NCBI GenBank assembly: GCA_900769345.1
Contig: CAAGGJ010000150.1
Span: 1 to 22,555, forward strand
Length of the DNA: 22,555 nucleotides
Direction of reading: 5' to 3'
Origin: Bacteroidales bacterium
GTDB lineage: Bacteria > Bacteroidota > Bacteroidia > Bacteroidales > Muribaculaceae
The translations under genes were made by a program, and so were the position numbers. Shown here piece after piece: positions 14,810-21,959 of the stretch (the stretch's first letter is position 1; each line of letters opens with the position of its first letter). Below the pieces are notes generated by a model. It had not been told where the DNA came from. It searched no databases and saw nothing but the letters and a program-made list of their open reading frames with translations.

Positions 14810-15237
14810 GCGATTTACACGGCATCAGCACTATCGACGACTGCATAGTGGTGCAACTCCCCAAGATTCATCATGCCAACGGCAACCTCACCGTGGTGCA
14901 GCATCACGAGCAGGTGCCATTCGACATCGCTCGCGTGTATTACGTCTACGATGTACCCGCAGGGGCCGAACGTGGCGGCCATTCGCACAAAGAATGTTAC
15001 GAACTGCTTGTGGCTGCCACAGGAAGCTTCGACGTAGTGATAGACGACGGCTTTGCCAAACACCGTTTCTCACTCAATCGCCCCGACCAAGCGCTGCTCA
15101 TAGCGCCTGGAATATGGCGAACTCTCCACAACTTCTCCTCCGCTGCCGTATGCCTCGTTATCGACTCTCACCGCTACGATGAGAGCGATTATGTACGCGA
15201 ATATGACCAATTTATAAGTTTGGTCAAACCCAAATAG
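14806..15237 (+). CDS. FdtA/WxcM-like cupin, probable dTDP-sugar 3,4-ketoisomerase
   Basis: This is the second cupin of the tandem pair, 143 residues. It has the canonical active-site motif RGGHSHK (57-63), with both histidines (60 and 62) thought to carry out proton transfer in FdtA. Other landmarks are VYYVYDVPAG (44-53), GSFDVVIDDG (73-82), PGIWRTLHNF (101-110) and DYVREYDQF (128-136). It should convert dTDP-4-keto-6-deoxyglucose to a 3-keto sugar (galacto or gluco, depending on stereochemistry, which sequence does not decide). The aminotransferase 30 bp downstream would then aminate it. It ends in TAG, the only complete gene here to do so. The frame stays open from that TAG to the start of the aminotransferase gene. 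Confidence 0.9.
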   Translation: MSDLHGISTIDDCIVVQLPKIHHANGNLTVVQHHEQVPFDIARVYYVYDVPAGAERGGHSHKECYELLVAATGSFDVVIDDGFAKHRFSLNRPDQALLIAPGIWRTLHNFSSAAVCLVIDSHRYDESDYVREYDQFISLVKPK

Positions 15238-15267
15238 AACCATTTCAACCACATCTCGACAAGTGTT

Positions 15268-16395
15268 ATGAAAAGATATCCGTTTCTCAATCTCAAACTC
15301 GCCAATGCCTCCTACGCCGAAGAAATTAAAGAAGCCGTGTGCCGAGTAATCGATTCCGGACGATACCTCTGCGGCGACGAAACTACTGCTCTCGAGAGCG
15401 AGATTGCTCAATTGTGCCAAGTGGAGCACTGTGTGGCTGTGAGCAACGGGCTCGATGCCTTGTCACTCATCATCAGAGCGTATAAAGAAGAAGGAATTTT
15501 TGCCGACGGCGACGAGATCATCGTGCCTGCCAACACTTATATCGCTTCGGTGCTCGCCATAACACGCAATGCGCTTATACCTCGATTTGTAGATGCCGAC
15601 GCTGCTACGCTCAACCTCGACACGTCGAAAATCGAGGAAGTAATAAATGCTCGCACTCGAGGCATTATGCCGGTGCATCTCTACGGAACACCATGTTGGG
15701 ACTCTACAATAAAACAGCTCGCTGAGTGCTATAATCTGGTGATAATAGAGGATAATGCACAAGCCATAGGAGCCAATGCTTCGTATCCGGGTTTGCATGG
15801 CACATCGGCCACCGGTTCGCTCGGTAATGCCGCCGGACTGAGCTTCTATCCCACCAAAAACCTCGGCGCCCTCGGCGATGCAGGCGCCGTAACCACCCAC
15901 AACCCCGATATAGCTCAAAAAGTGAGAGCGCTTGCCAACTATGGCAGCGACCGCCGCTACCACAATATATTCACCGGTTATAATTGCCGAATCGATGAAA
16001 TTCAGGCGGCTGCGCTTCGCGTGAAATTGCGCTATCTCGACAAGGAGACCAAGCGACGCCGCGAGGTGGCCGAGACCTACAATCGCGAAATCACCAATCC
16101 CATTATCAGCAAACCCACCATCTTTGCCGATATGCAGCAAGTGTGGCACCAATACACCATCTGCCTCGATGAGCGCGACGAATTTCGCGAATATCTTCGC
16201 ATCAGTGGCATCGACACCGATGTGCACTATGCCACTCCACCCTATTTGCAACCTTGCTACACCGAGTATAAGCACCTCGATATGCCCGTCACAGCTTCAC
16301 TGGCGCGCCGCATAGTGAGTCTGCCCATTGGCGCGCCCATCAGCACCGCCGATGCCACCACCATAGCTTGCATTATCAACGGGTTCGATTGCTAA
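15268..16395 (+). CDS. DegT/DnrJ/EryC1/StrS aminotransferase (FdtB/QdtB-like)
   Basis: This PLP enzyme most likely transaminates the 3-keto-6-deoxy-hexose nucleotide made by the preceding cupins to a 3-amino sugar (Fuc3N or Qui3N type). The 375-residue length is standard. The PLP-binding lysine is Lys197 in FYPTKNLGALGDAGA, a form common in FdtB/QdtB-like enzymes. Asp162 in EDNAQAIGA contacts the pyridine nitrogen. NGLDALSL (60-67) and ANTYIAS (88-94) are further family motifs. The expected N-acyltransferase, RmlA and RmlB are absent from the window and must be elsewhere. Such sugars decorate capsules, O-antigens or glycoproteins. murI starts 56 bp downstream with no promoter seen between. 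Confidence 0.92.
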   Translation: MKRYPFLNLKLANASYAEEIKEAVCRVIDSGRYLCGDETTALESEIAQLCQVEHCVAVSNGLDALSLIIRAYKEEGIFADGDEIIVPANTYIASVLAITRNALIPRFVDADAATLNLDTSKIEEVINARTRGIMPVHLYGTPCWDSTIKQLAECYNLVIIEDNAQAIGANASYPGLHGTSATGSLGNAAGLSFYPTKNLGALGDAGAVTTHNPDIAQKVRALANYGSDRRYHNIFTGYNCRIDEIQAAALRVKLRYLDKETKRRREVAETYNREITNPIISKPTIFADMQQVWHQYTICLDERDEFREYLRISGIDTDVHYATPPYLQPCYTEYKHLDMPVTASLARRIVSLPIGAPISTADATTIACIINGFDC

Positions 16396-16451
16396 TCAGC
16401 TTCGGCATCTCACTCCAGCTATTCACACAAACAGCAAGATTACACCACACA

Positions 16452-17285
16452 ATGTCACAAAATAAGAATTTATCACCAATAGGAGTCTTCGATTCAGGAT
16501 TCGGCGGACTCACCATTCTCAAGGAGATTCGCAAGGTGCTCCCCGACTACGATTATCTGTTTCTCGGCGACAATGCTCGTGCGCCCTACGGCTCACGCTC
16601 GTTCGATATTGTATATCGATTCACGCTGCAAGCTGTGAAATATCTTTTCGACCAAGGATGTCAACTTGTGATTCTTGCTTGCAACACCGCTTCGGCTAAG
16701 GCTCTGCGCACCATTCAACAGAACGACCTGCCGCACATCGACCCTTCGCGCCGAGTGCTTGGCGTGATTCGTCCCACTGTGGAGAAAATAGGCGAAATAT
16801 CGCAAAGCGGAAGCATTGGCATTTTCGGCACTCCCGGCACCATACAGAGCGAATCTTACAACATCGAGATAGCCAAACTTCACCCTGGGTTCATCACTTC
16901 GGGCCACGCTTGCCCCATGTGGGTGCCACTAATCGAAAACAAGGAATCGGATAATCCCGGTGCCGACTATTTTGTAAAAAAGGACATCAACCAACTCTTG
17001 GCTATGGATAGCAACATCGACACCGTGATTTTGGGATGCACTCACTATCCTCTTTTGCTGAAAAAGATAGAACAATATATGCCCCAACACATCAATGTGG
17101 TGCAGCAAGGTCCTATAGTAGCCGAAAGTCTCAAAGATTATCTCACTCGACACATCGATATGGAGGCTCGCATTACAAAAGGCGCCTCATGCACTTATCT
17201 CACCACCGAATCGGCTGAAAAATTCGGCGATTTGGCATCAATTTTCCTCGGCGAGACCATTCATCCTCGCCACATCGACCTCTAA
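16452..17285 (+). CDS. murI: Glutamate racemase
   Basis: MurI converts L-glutamate to D-glutamate for peptidoglycan stem peptides, using two cysteines and no cofactor. The 277-residue protein has GVFDSGFGGLT with Asp14 and Ser15, LGDNARAPYG (38-47), the first catalytic cysteine Cys77 in LACNTAS, and the second, Cys196, in LGCTHYPLL. The open frame extends upstream to 16368, but that would overlap the aminotransferase gene. The ATG at 16452 gives the canonical N-terminus. It follows the sugar genes by 56 bp and is probably co-transcribed with them. It converges on the HD gene with only 6 bp between stop codons, so no separate terminator fits. Confidence 0.97.
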   Translation: MSQNKNLSPIGVFDSGFGGLTILKEIRKVLPDYDYLFLGDNARAPYGSRSFDIVYRFTLQAVKYLFDQGCQLVILACNTASAKALRTIQQNDLPHIDPSRRVLGVIRPTVEKIGEISQSGSIGIFGTPGTIQSESYNIEIAKLHPGFITSGHACPMWVPLIENKESDNPGADYFVKKDINQLLAMDSNIDTVILGCTHYPLLLKKIEQYMPQHINVVQQGPIVAESLKDYLTRHIDMEARITKGASCTYLTTESAEKFGDLASIFLGETIHPRHIDL

Positions 17286-17291
17286 TTGGCT

Positions 17292-17915
17292 TTATCGGGC
17301 TGTTTCTTCGGCAAAAATTCGCTCAAAAGCGGCTCGCAAGCATTTGGCATCGGCTATCAAGGTTCTGAATTGTGCCAAATGCTCGGCATTTGCCGATTCG
17401 GGGATATACAGTTTCAAGTAGCCGCCTTCGGCATACTTCTCGGCGAGGTGCGCAAGCATACGATTATATTGTTGCTCTTTGTCCAACTCAGGATAATGCG
17501 ACAGCCCGTATTGCACCGTGCGGCGTAATGTCACATCGCCATCTATCTGACGGTCGGCCTCAGCCACTATGCGCCCATAGATGCTTCGCGGCTCGTGCCC
17601 TGCCGATGCTCTATGATCTTCCACAGCTTCGCTCATCACCACAATCTGCTCCGGAGTAAAAAAGCGCTTCAGCGCCTCATCGGCACGCACTATCTGCCCC
17701 GACACTATGTGATGACGCTCGCGACCCTCCACCAATCCCGTGTCGTGAAATGCGGCTATGGCATACACCATATCCTCATCTACATCATAATGTTTTGCCA
17801 GACGCAAACTCTCATTCACCACATATCGCACATGATCTACGCGATGCGCAGCATCAAATGCCTCATAGCGTGGAATTATCTCACGCTCTACATATACCTG
17901 CAATTCTTTATTCAT
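17292..17915 (-). CDS. HD-domain phosphohydrolase-like protein
   Basis: The 207-residue cytosolic protein has the HD superfamily metal-binding pattern. His28 lies in AHRVDHVRYV, the His57-Asp58 pair is in AAFHDTG, and a later His101 in EDHR and Asp121 in AEADRQ complete the set. HD proteins are metal-dependent phosphohydrolases acting on nucleotides or related substrates; the substrate here is unknown. The longer frame begins at 17951, but the promoter at 17921-17952 covers that region. Translation therefore starts at 17915, only a few bases after the predicted transcription start. That leaves almost no 5' leader, which is unusual. Confidence 0.88.
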   Translation of the reverse strand: MNKELQVYVEREIIPRYEAFDAAHRVDHVRYVVNESLRLAKHYDVDEDMVYAIAAFHDTGLVEGRERHHIVSGQIVRADEALKRFFTPEQIVVMSEAVEDHRASAGHEPRSIYGRIVAEADRQIDGDVTLRRTVQYGLSHYPELDKEQQYNRMLAHLAEKYAEGGYLKLYIPESANAEHLAQFRTLIADAKCLRAAFERIFAEETAR

Positions 17916-17920
17916 AGACA

Positions 17921-17952
17921 CAAAGATATGAAAAATCAGTCCGAATGGCAAA
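17921..17952 (-). promoter_or_regulatory. Promoter of the HD-domain gene
   Basis: On the minus strand TTTG (17952-17949) and TATCTTTG (17928-17921) are 20 bp apart, a full consensus match. The ATG at 17915 begins 5 bp after the -7 box. Confidence 0.65.
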
Positions 17953-17991
17953 TCAGCTCAGTCAGAACAAATCTATTCCCAAAAATTTGCG

Positions 17992-17999
17992 TAACTTTG
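17992..17999 (+). promoter_or_regulatory. -7 box of the symporter gene
   Basis: TAACTTTG fits TAnnTTTG and lies 62 bp before the ATG at 18062. No -33 TTTG is found at the expected spacing. It diverges from the HD-gene promoter about 40 bp away. Confidence 0.45.
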
Positions 18000-18061
18000 G
18001 TGCGAAAATCCCCCTAACACAGGAAGAAACAAATATCCTATTCACTCATAATAGAATTTAA

Positions 18062-19495
18062 ATGAGCCCTATGCTAATAGCTATAGTATTCATCTACTTT
18101 GCCATTCTCTACACCATAAGCCGATTCACAGGCCGAAACGAAAGCAACGATTCTTTTTTTCGCGGCAATAGGCAGTCGCCGTGGTATCTGGTGGCATTCG
18201 GCATGATTGGAGCATCGGTTTCGGGCATTTCATTTGTGAGCGTTCCGGGCATGGTGCTACACTCACAGATGACTTATATGCAGACTTGCCTCGGCTTTAT
18301 TGTAGGATATTTTGCTGTAGCATTCGTGCTTTTGCCACTCTACTATAAGCTCAATCTCACCACTATCTACTCATATCTCGACCGCCGATTCGGCAGTCGC
18401 ACCTACACCACCGGAGCCTCATTTTTCATCATCTCCAAGCTATCGGGTGCTGCTCTGAAATTCTATGTAGTGTGCATCATTCTGCACGATTTTGTTCTAT
18501 CGGCCTACGGCATTCCGTTCTACGCCACCGCAGCAACAATGGTGCTTCTTATATGGCTCTACACTCGCCGCGGAGGCATCAAAACCTTGGTTATCACCGA
18601 TGTGTTACAGACGGCATGTATGCTCGTAGCCCTGGTGCTGATAATTTATAATGTGCTCGATGCCCTTCACCTATCGGTGCCGCAAGCCGTGAGCGCTATT
18701 GCCGACAACGAACTAAGCCGAATGTTTGTGTTCGACGACTGGATTTCGAAACAGAATTTCTGGAAACAATTCATCAGCGGTGCTTTCATAGTGGTGGTGA
18801 TGACCGGCCTCGACCAAGATATGATGCAAAAAAACCTAACTTGCAAGTCGCTTCGCGAGGCTCAGAAAGATATGTGCACCTATGGATTTGCTTTTGCTCC
18901 AGTCAATCTGCTTTTCTTGGCATTAGGCGTACTTCTCACCATGCTTGCTGCACAGCAGGGCATCGAGATGCCTGCATCGAGCGACTCGCTGCTGCCTATG
19001 TTTGCTGCCACAGGTTCGCTCGGCACCTGGGTGGTAATTCTTTTCACACTTGGCATAGTGGCTGCCTCGTTTAGCAGCGCCGACTCTGCCCTAACATCGC
19101 TCACCACCAGTTGCTGCGTCGACATTTTGCGCCGTCCATCCCACACCACCACTCGCCGCATAGTGCATATCGCCATGTGCGCAGCGTTCGTGATGTTTAT
19201 CTTGATTTTCCGATATGTCAACTCCACGAGTCTGATTGATGCCATCTACACCATCTGCTCCTACACCTACGGACCGCTCTTGGGATTGTTTGCTTTCGGT
19301 TTGCTCACAAAGCGTGGCACTTGCGACAAGGCTGCACCTTACATAGCCGTAGCAGCACCCTTAATGTGCTATGGCATCGACCGCTTCACTTCGGCTCACT
19401 TGGGATATAGTTTCGGTTACGAGCTTTTGCTCCTCAATGGGGCTCTCACCTTCCTCGGACTCTATCTTTTTCGCACACGCAGCGATGCTGCTTAA
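18062..19495 (+). CDS. Sodium:solute symporter family transporter
   Basis: This 477-residue inner-membrane protein has about 13 hydrophobic segments and belongs to the SSS family (LeuT-like inverted-repeat fold), which uses the Na+ gradient to import solutes. Family features are FFRGNRQSPWYLVAFGMIGA (32-51), followed by SVSGISF with small residues of the first unwound helix. TGLDQDMMQKNLT follows near residue 250, and the Na2-site helix SSADSALTSL near 336-345. Its substrate cannot be read from sequence or context. Sialic-acid, sugar, proline and pantothenate transporters all share this fold, and no catabolic genes adjoin. The start ATG at 18062 has a second ATG three codons later. It converges on the channel gene with 17 bp between. 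Confidence 0.92.
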   Translation: MSPMLIAIVFIYFAILYTISRFTGRNESNDSFFRGNRQSPWYLVAFGMIGASVSGISFVSVPGMVLHSQMTYMQTCLGFIVGYFAVAFVLLPLYYKLNLTTIYSYLDRRFGSRTYTTGASFFIISKLSGAALKFYVVCIILHDFVLSAYGIPFYATAATMVLLIWLYTRRGGIKTLVITDVLQTACMLVALVLIIYNVLDALHLSVPQAVSAIADNELSRMFVFDDWISKQNFWKQFISGAFIVVVMTGLDQDMMQKNLTCKSLREAQKDMCTYGFAFAPVNLLFLALGVLLTMLAAQQGIEMPASSDSLLPMFAATGSLGTWVVILFTLGIVAASFSSADSALTSLTTSCCVDILRRPSHTTTRRIVHIAMCAAFVMFILIFRYVNSTSLIDAIYTICSYTYGPLLGLFAFGLLTKRGTCDKAAPYIAVAAPLMCYGIDRFTSAHLGYSFGYELLLLNGALTFLGLYLFRTRSDAA

Positions 19496-19512
19496 TTTGT
19501 GTCGCGCAGAAA

Positions 19513-20391
19513 TTATAATTTGTCGAGCGTATTATCGTCGGACATAATAGCACCACAACGTCGGCAAAAATTGGCTTCTCTATCGGTTTCTTCAAATCCA
19601 CATCGCGGGCAGATGTGCACATTCTTGCCTCTGCGGCGCGCCTCTATCTTGCGACTCTCGTCGGCCATCGTAGCCGTAACGATGCCCGTGGGTACTGCTA
19701 TGATGGTGTAACCGAAGAGCATCACACACGCCGAGATGAATTTGCCCAACGTGGATATGGGTGTAATGTCGCCATATCCTACTGTGGTCATAGTCACTAT
19801 GCTCCAATATATGCCGTTAGGAATATTATTGAAGGCCGGATTACCGGCATACGATTCCACCATATACATAATGGTACCCAAGCAAATGTTTACGATAAAC
19901 ACAAACAGGAAAAACACCATAATCTTCTTGGCACTCTTCTGCATGGAGCGCAGTAGCATGTTTCCTTCGTTCAAGAAATTAAATAGTTTGAACACTCGAA
20001 ACACTCGCACCAGTCGGAACGCCCTTATCACTATCATAAATCGCGCTCCGGTGTAGAAAAATCCCAAATACACCGGCAAAATAGATATCAAATCCACTAT
20101 GCCAAAAAAGCTGAGAATATATTGCTTGGGATGTGGCGAACAGTAGATGCGAAGTATATATTCGAGCGTAAAAAACACCGTGAACACTATCTCAAGCACT
20201 ATCAACGACGACCGTAGCCACGTTATCTCGATGAATGTCTGAAATATGGTAAGCACCACACTCATAGCTATTGCAGCTATCAGCACCACATCGAATGCCC
20301 TGCCCATAGGTGTGTCGGTCCCGAATATTATCTCATGAAGTTTTGCCTTCAATGCCTCATTGTGCAGAATCTTGTTCTTAAAATCAATCAT
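19513..20391 (-). CDS. Voltage-gated-type potassium channel with C-terminal zinc ribbon
   Basis: The 292-residue membrane protein has the six-segment channel plan. The S4 voltage-sensor-like helix has positive residues every third position (RFMIVIRAFRLVRVFRVFKLF, from about 117). The pore carries the K+ selectivity filter TVGYG (203-207) in TMTTVGYGDITP. After the last membrane helix, a basic stretch (EARRRGKN) leads to a small zinc ribbon, CPRCG...CRRCG, with Cys261, 264, 276 and 279. The cytosolic ribbon could act as an assembly or sensing module; that is inference. The open frame begins at 20424, but the ATG at 20391 gives the more usual start and sits after a possible -7 box at 20422-20429. 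Confidence 0.93.
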   Translation of the reverse strand: MIDFKNKILHNEALKAKLHEIIFGTDTPMGRAFDVVLIAAIAMSVVLTIFQTFIEITWLRSSLIVLEIVFTVFFTLEYILRIYCSPHPKQYILSFFGIVDLISILPVYLGFFYTGARFMIVIRAFRLVRVFRVFKLFNFLNEGNMLLRSMQKSAKKIMVFFLFVFIVNICLGTIMYMVESYAGNPAFNNIPNGIYWSIVTMTTVGYGDITPISTLGKFISACVMLFGYTIIAVPTGIVTATMADESRKIEARRRGKNVHICPRCGFEETDREANFCRRCGAIMSDDNTLDKL

Positions 20392-20421
20392 ACTGGTTAC
20401 GCAACAAAATGTTTTAATTCC

Positions 20422-20429
20422 CAAAATTA
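20422..20429 (-). promoter_or_regulatory. -7 box of the channel gene
   Basis: The minus strand reads TAATTTTG (TAnnTTTG), 30 bp before the ATG at 20391. No well-spaced -33 TTTG accompanies it. Confidence 0.35.
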
Positions 20430-20492
20430 ATAATTTTCAAGCAAATTATTTGCTGTTTCGCTCTCACTATTATCTTATTCGATAAAAATAGG

Positions 20493-20500
20493 TATATTTG
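20493..20500 (+). promoter_or_regulatory. -7 box of the YiiX-like gene
   Basis: TATATTTG (TAnnTTTG) lies 32 bp before the ATG at 20533. No -33 TTTG is seen at 19-21 bp upstream. Confidence 0.45.
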
Positions 20501-20532
20501 CATCACTTATTTTATTCTACAACATTCACGAT

Positions 20533-21174
20533 ATGCAACGAACCATATATCTATTGTTGGGCTTGATGGCCATATTGCTCGGCACGTCTTGCTCAAAGCA
20601 CGACTACGAGCCACAAAACGGCGATTTGCTCTTTGTAGTGGCCAATTCCTCCAATATTTCCAAAGCCATAGCCGATGCCACTGCTTGGGATGATTCCATT
20701 CGCTTCGACCATGTGGCTATTGTTGCCGTCGACGATAATGGGTCTTATATTATCGAAGCATCGAGCCGCCGAAATGTGGTGCGCACCGAGTGGGACTACT
20801 TCTTAAAGAAAGCACCATCAATTAATGGCAAACCCGGCATAGTGGTGAAACGCGTCAACACTCATTTTTCGCCCGAAAATGCCATCGCTCTTGCCAAATC
20901 GCACATAGGCGAACTCTACGACTGGTCCTACCGCCCCAATAATGGCAAGATGTATTGCTCCGAACTCGTCTACGAGTGCTTCCTCAGCGACAAAGGGTTT
21001 CATATTTTTCAATCAAAGCCGATGAATTTTCGCGATAAGAACGGATATATGCCCCGCTTTTGGACCGAACTTTTCGATCGCATAGGAGAAAAGATTCCCG
21101 AAGGTATGCCGGGCACTAATCCTAACGATATGGCTAAAGAAAAATGCCTCCGCGAGGTGTATCGGTTCTTCTAA
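20533..21174 (+). CDS. YiiX/YebB-like lipoprotein cysteine hydrolase (permuted papain-like fold)
   Basis: The 213-residue protein has a lipoprotein signal peptide ending LLGTSC, with Cys20 as the likely lipidated residue, so it is probably tethered in the envelope. The mature part matches the YiiX/YebB (DUF830) branch of NlpC/P60-like enzymes. The fold is circularly permuted, so the histidine comes first (His60 in RFDHVAIV) and the catalytic cysteine later (Cys142 in MYCSELVYECF). GDLLFV at 30-35 is the usual opening strand. Relatives cleave amide or ester bonds in peptidoglycan or lipids; the substrate here is unknown. The gene is monocistronic, with a -7 box upstream and a weak hairpin downstream. 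Confidence 0.9.
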   Translation: MQRTIYLLLGLMAILLGTSCSKHDYEPQNGDLLFVVANSSNISKAIADATAWDDSIRFDHVAIVAVDDNGSYIIEASSRRNVVRTEWDYFLKKAPSINGKPGIVVKRVNTHFSPENAIALAKSHIGELYDWSYRPNNGKMYCSELVYECFLSDKGFHIFQSKPMNFRDKNGYMPRFWTELFDRIGEKIPEGMPGTNPNDMAKEKCLREVYRFF

Positions 21175-21188
21175 TCCCCCACCCACTC

Positions 21189-21211
21189 ATCTTATCGTTT
21201 CCGGATAAGAT
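21189..21211 (+). terminator. Weak hairpin after the YiiX-like gene
   Basis: ATCTTATC (21189-21196) pairs with GATAAGAT (21204-21211) around a 7-nt loop, 15 bp after the stop codon. The stem is AT-rich and no T-run follows, so termination is doubtful. Confidence 0.35.
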
Positions 21212-21323
21212 ATCCGTCTCTCTCGCATCAATATTATGTTACATTGCACAACAGAAACAGCATCCATAAAAGTTAAATTATCTAAATTTCTGTCTATAAA
21301 CACATAATGCTGATTATTCTCAT

Positions 21324-21331
21324 TATATTTG
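21324..21331 (+). promoter_or_regulatory. -7 box of the secreted-protein gene
   Basis: TATATTTG (TAnnTTTG) lies 71 bp before the ATG at 21402, implying a leader of about 65 nt. No -33 TTTG is seen at the proper distance. Confidence 0.45.
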
Positions 21332-21401
21332 CATCATTATACCATCTAAAACGAACTCAACATAAACTATATTTATTAACCTTTTAAGCTACAAAAAACG
21401 T

Positions 21402-21959
21402 ATGAAAAAATTACTTCGACGCTTTTTTACTCTTGGTTTGGCAATAGCCACACTCGGAGCTACGGCTCAGACCCTTACTCAAGAATGGGTCTACAAGACC
21501 GATATCCCTGCAGCAGGTGATGCTAAGTGGGGTTGCGGCAATGCCGGACAGATTTGGGTAAGCAACACTACCACCAAAAAATTGATGTACTGGGATGCTG
21601 AAGGCGCTCACACTCTTGAAGTGGGCACTGCAGGCCCTGCCATCTGCATCGACGATGCAGGTAATGTGATTGTCAGCACCACTCTTTGGAGTGCTGCTGC
21701 TACTGCTCTTAAGGTGCTTCCTAAGGGTGCCACCGAACTCCAAGACCTCACCATTACTCTGCCCGAAGGTGTGACAGTAGGGGCTATGAAATTTTTAGGC
21801 CGTGCCGTGGGCGATGTTATGTCGGAAACCGGCGGTGCTTTCTGCGAATTTCCCAATGGCAACACCAAGGTGGCTAAGATTTTCGTTGCCAACGGCGCTC
21901 AAGTGGCAGAAAAATCGTTTGCTGCCGATGCCGGTGTTACCGCCGACTCTGAAGGCTAG
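21402..21959 (+). CDS. Secreted protein of unknown function, N-terminal part ending at an in-frame TAG
   Basis: A signal peptide (about 1-22, ending ATLGATAQ) precedes a Gly/Ala/Thr-rich, beta-strand-like region. Short repeats such as GNAGQIWVSN, DAGNVIVST and MKFLGRAVGD suggest a beta-propeller-like build (inference). I do not recognise a named family. The start at 21402 follows an A-rich stretch usual for Bacteroidota. The frame stops with TAG at 21957-21959 after residue 185, but coding-like sequence continues in the same frame to the window edge. The stop most likely interrupts a longer gene by mutation, by a sequence error, or by read-through. The function of the truncated product is unknown. 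Confidence 0.7.
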   Translation: MKKLLRRFFTLGLAIATLGATAQTLTQEWVYKTDIPAAGDAKWGCGNAGQIWVSNTTTKKLMYWDAEGAHTLEVGTAGPAICIDDAGNVIVSTTLWSAAATALKVLPKGATELQDLTITLPEGVTVGAMKFLGRAVGDVMSETGGAFCEFPNGNTKVAKIFVANGAQVAEKSFAADAGVTADSEG

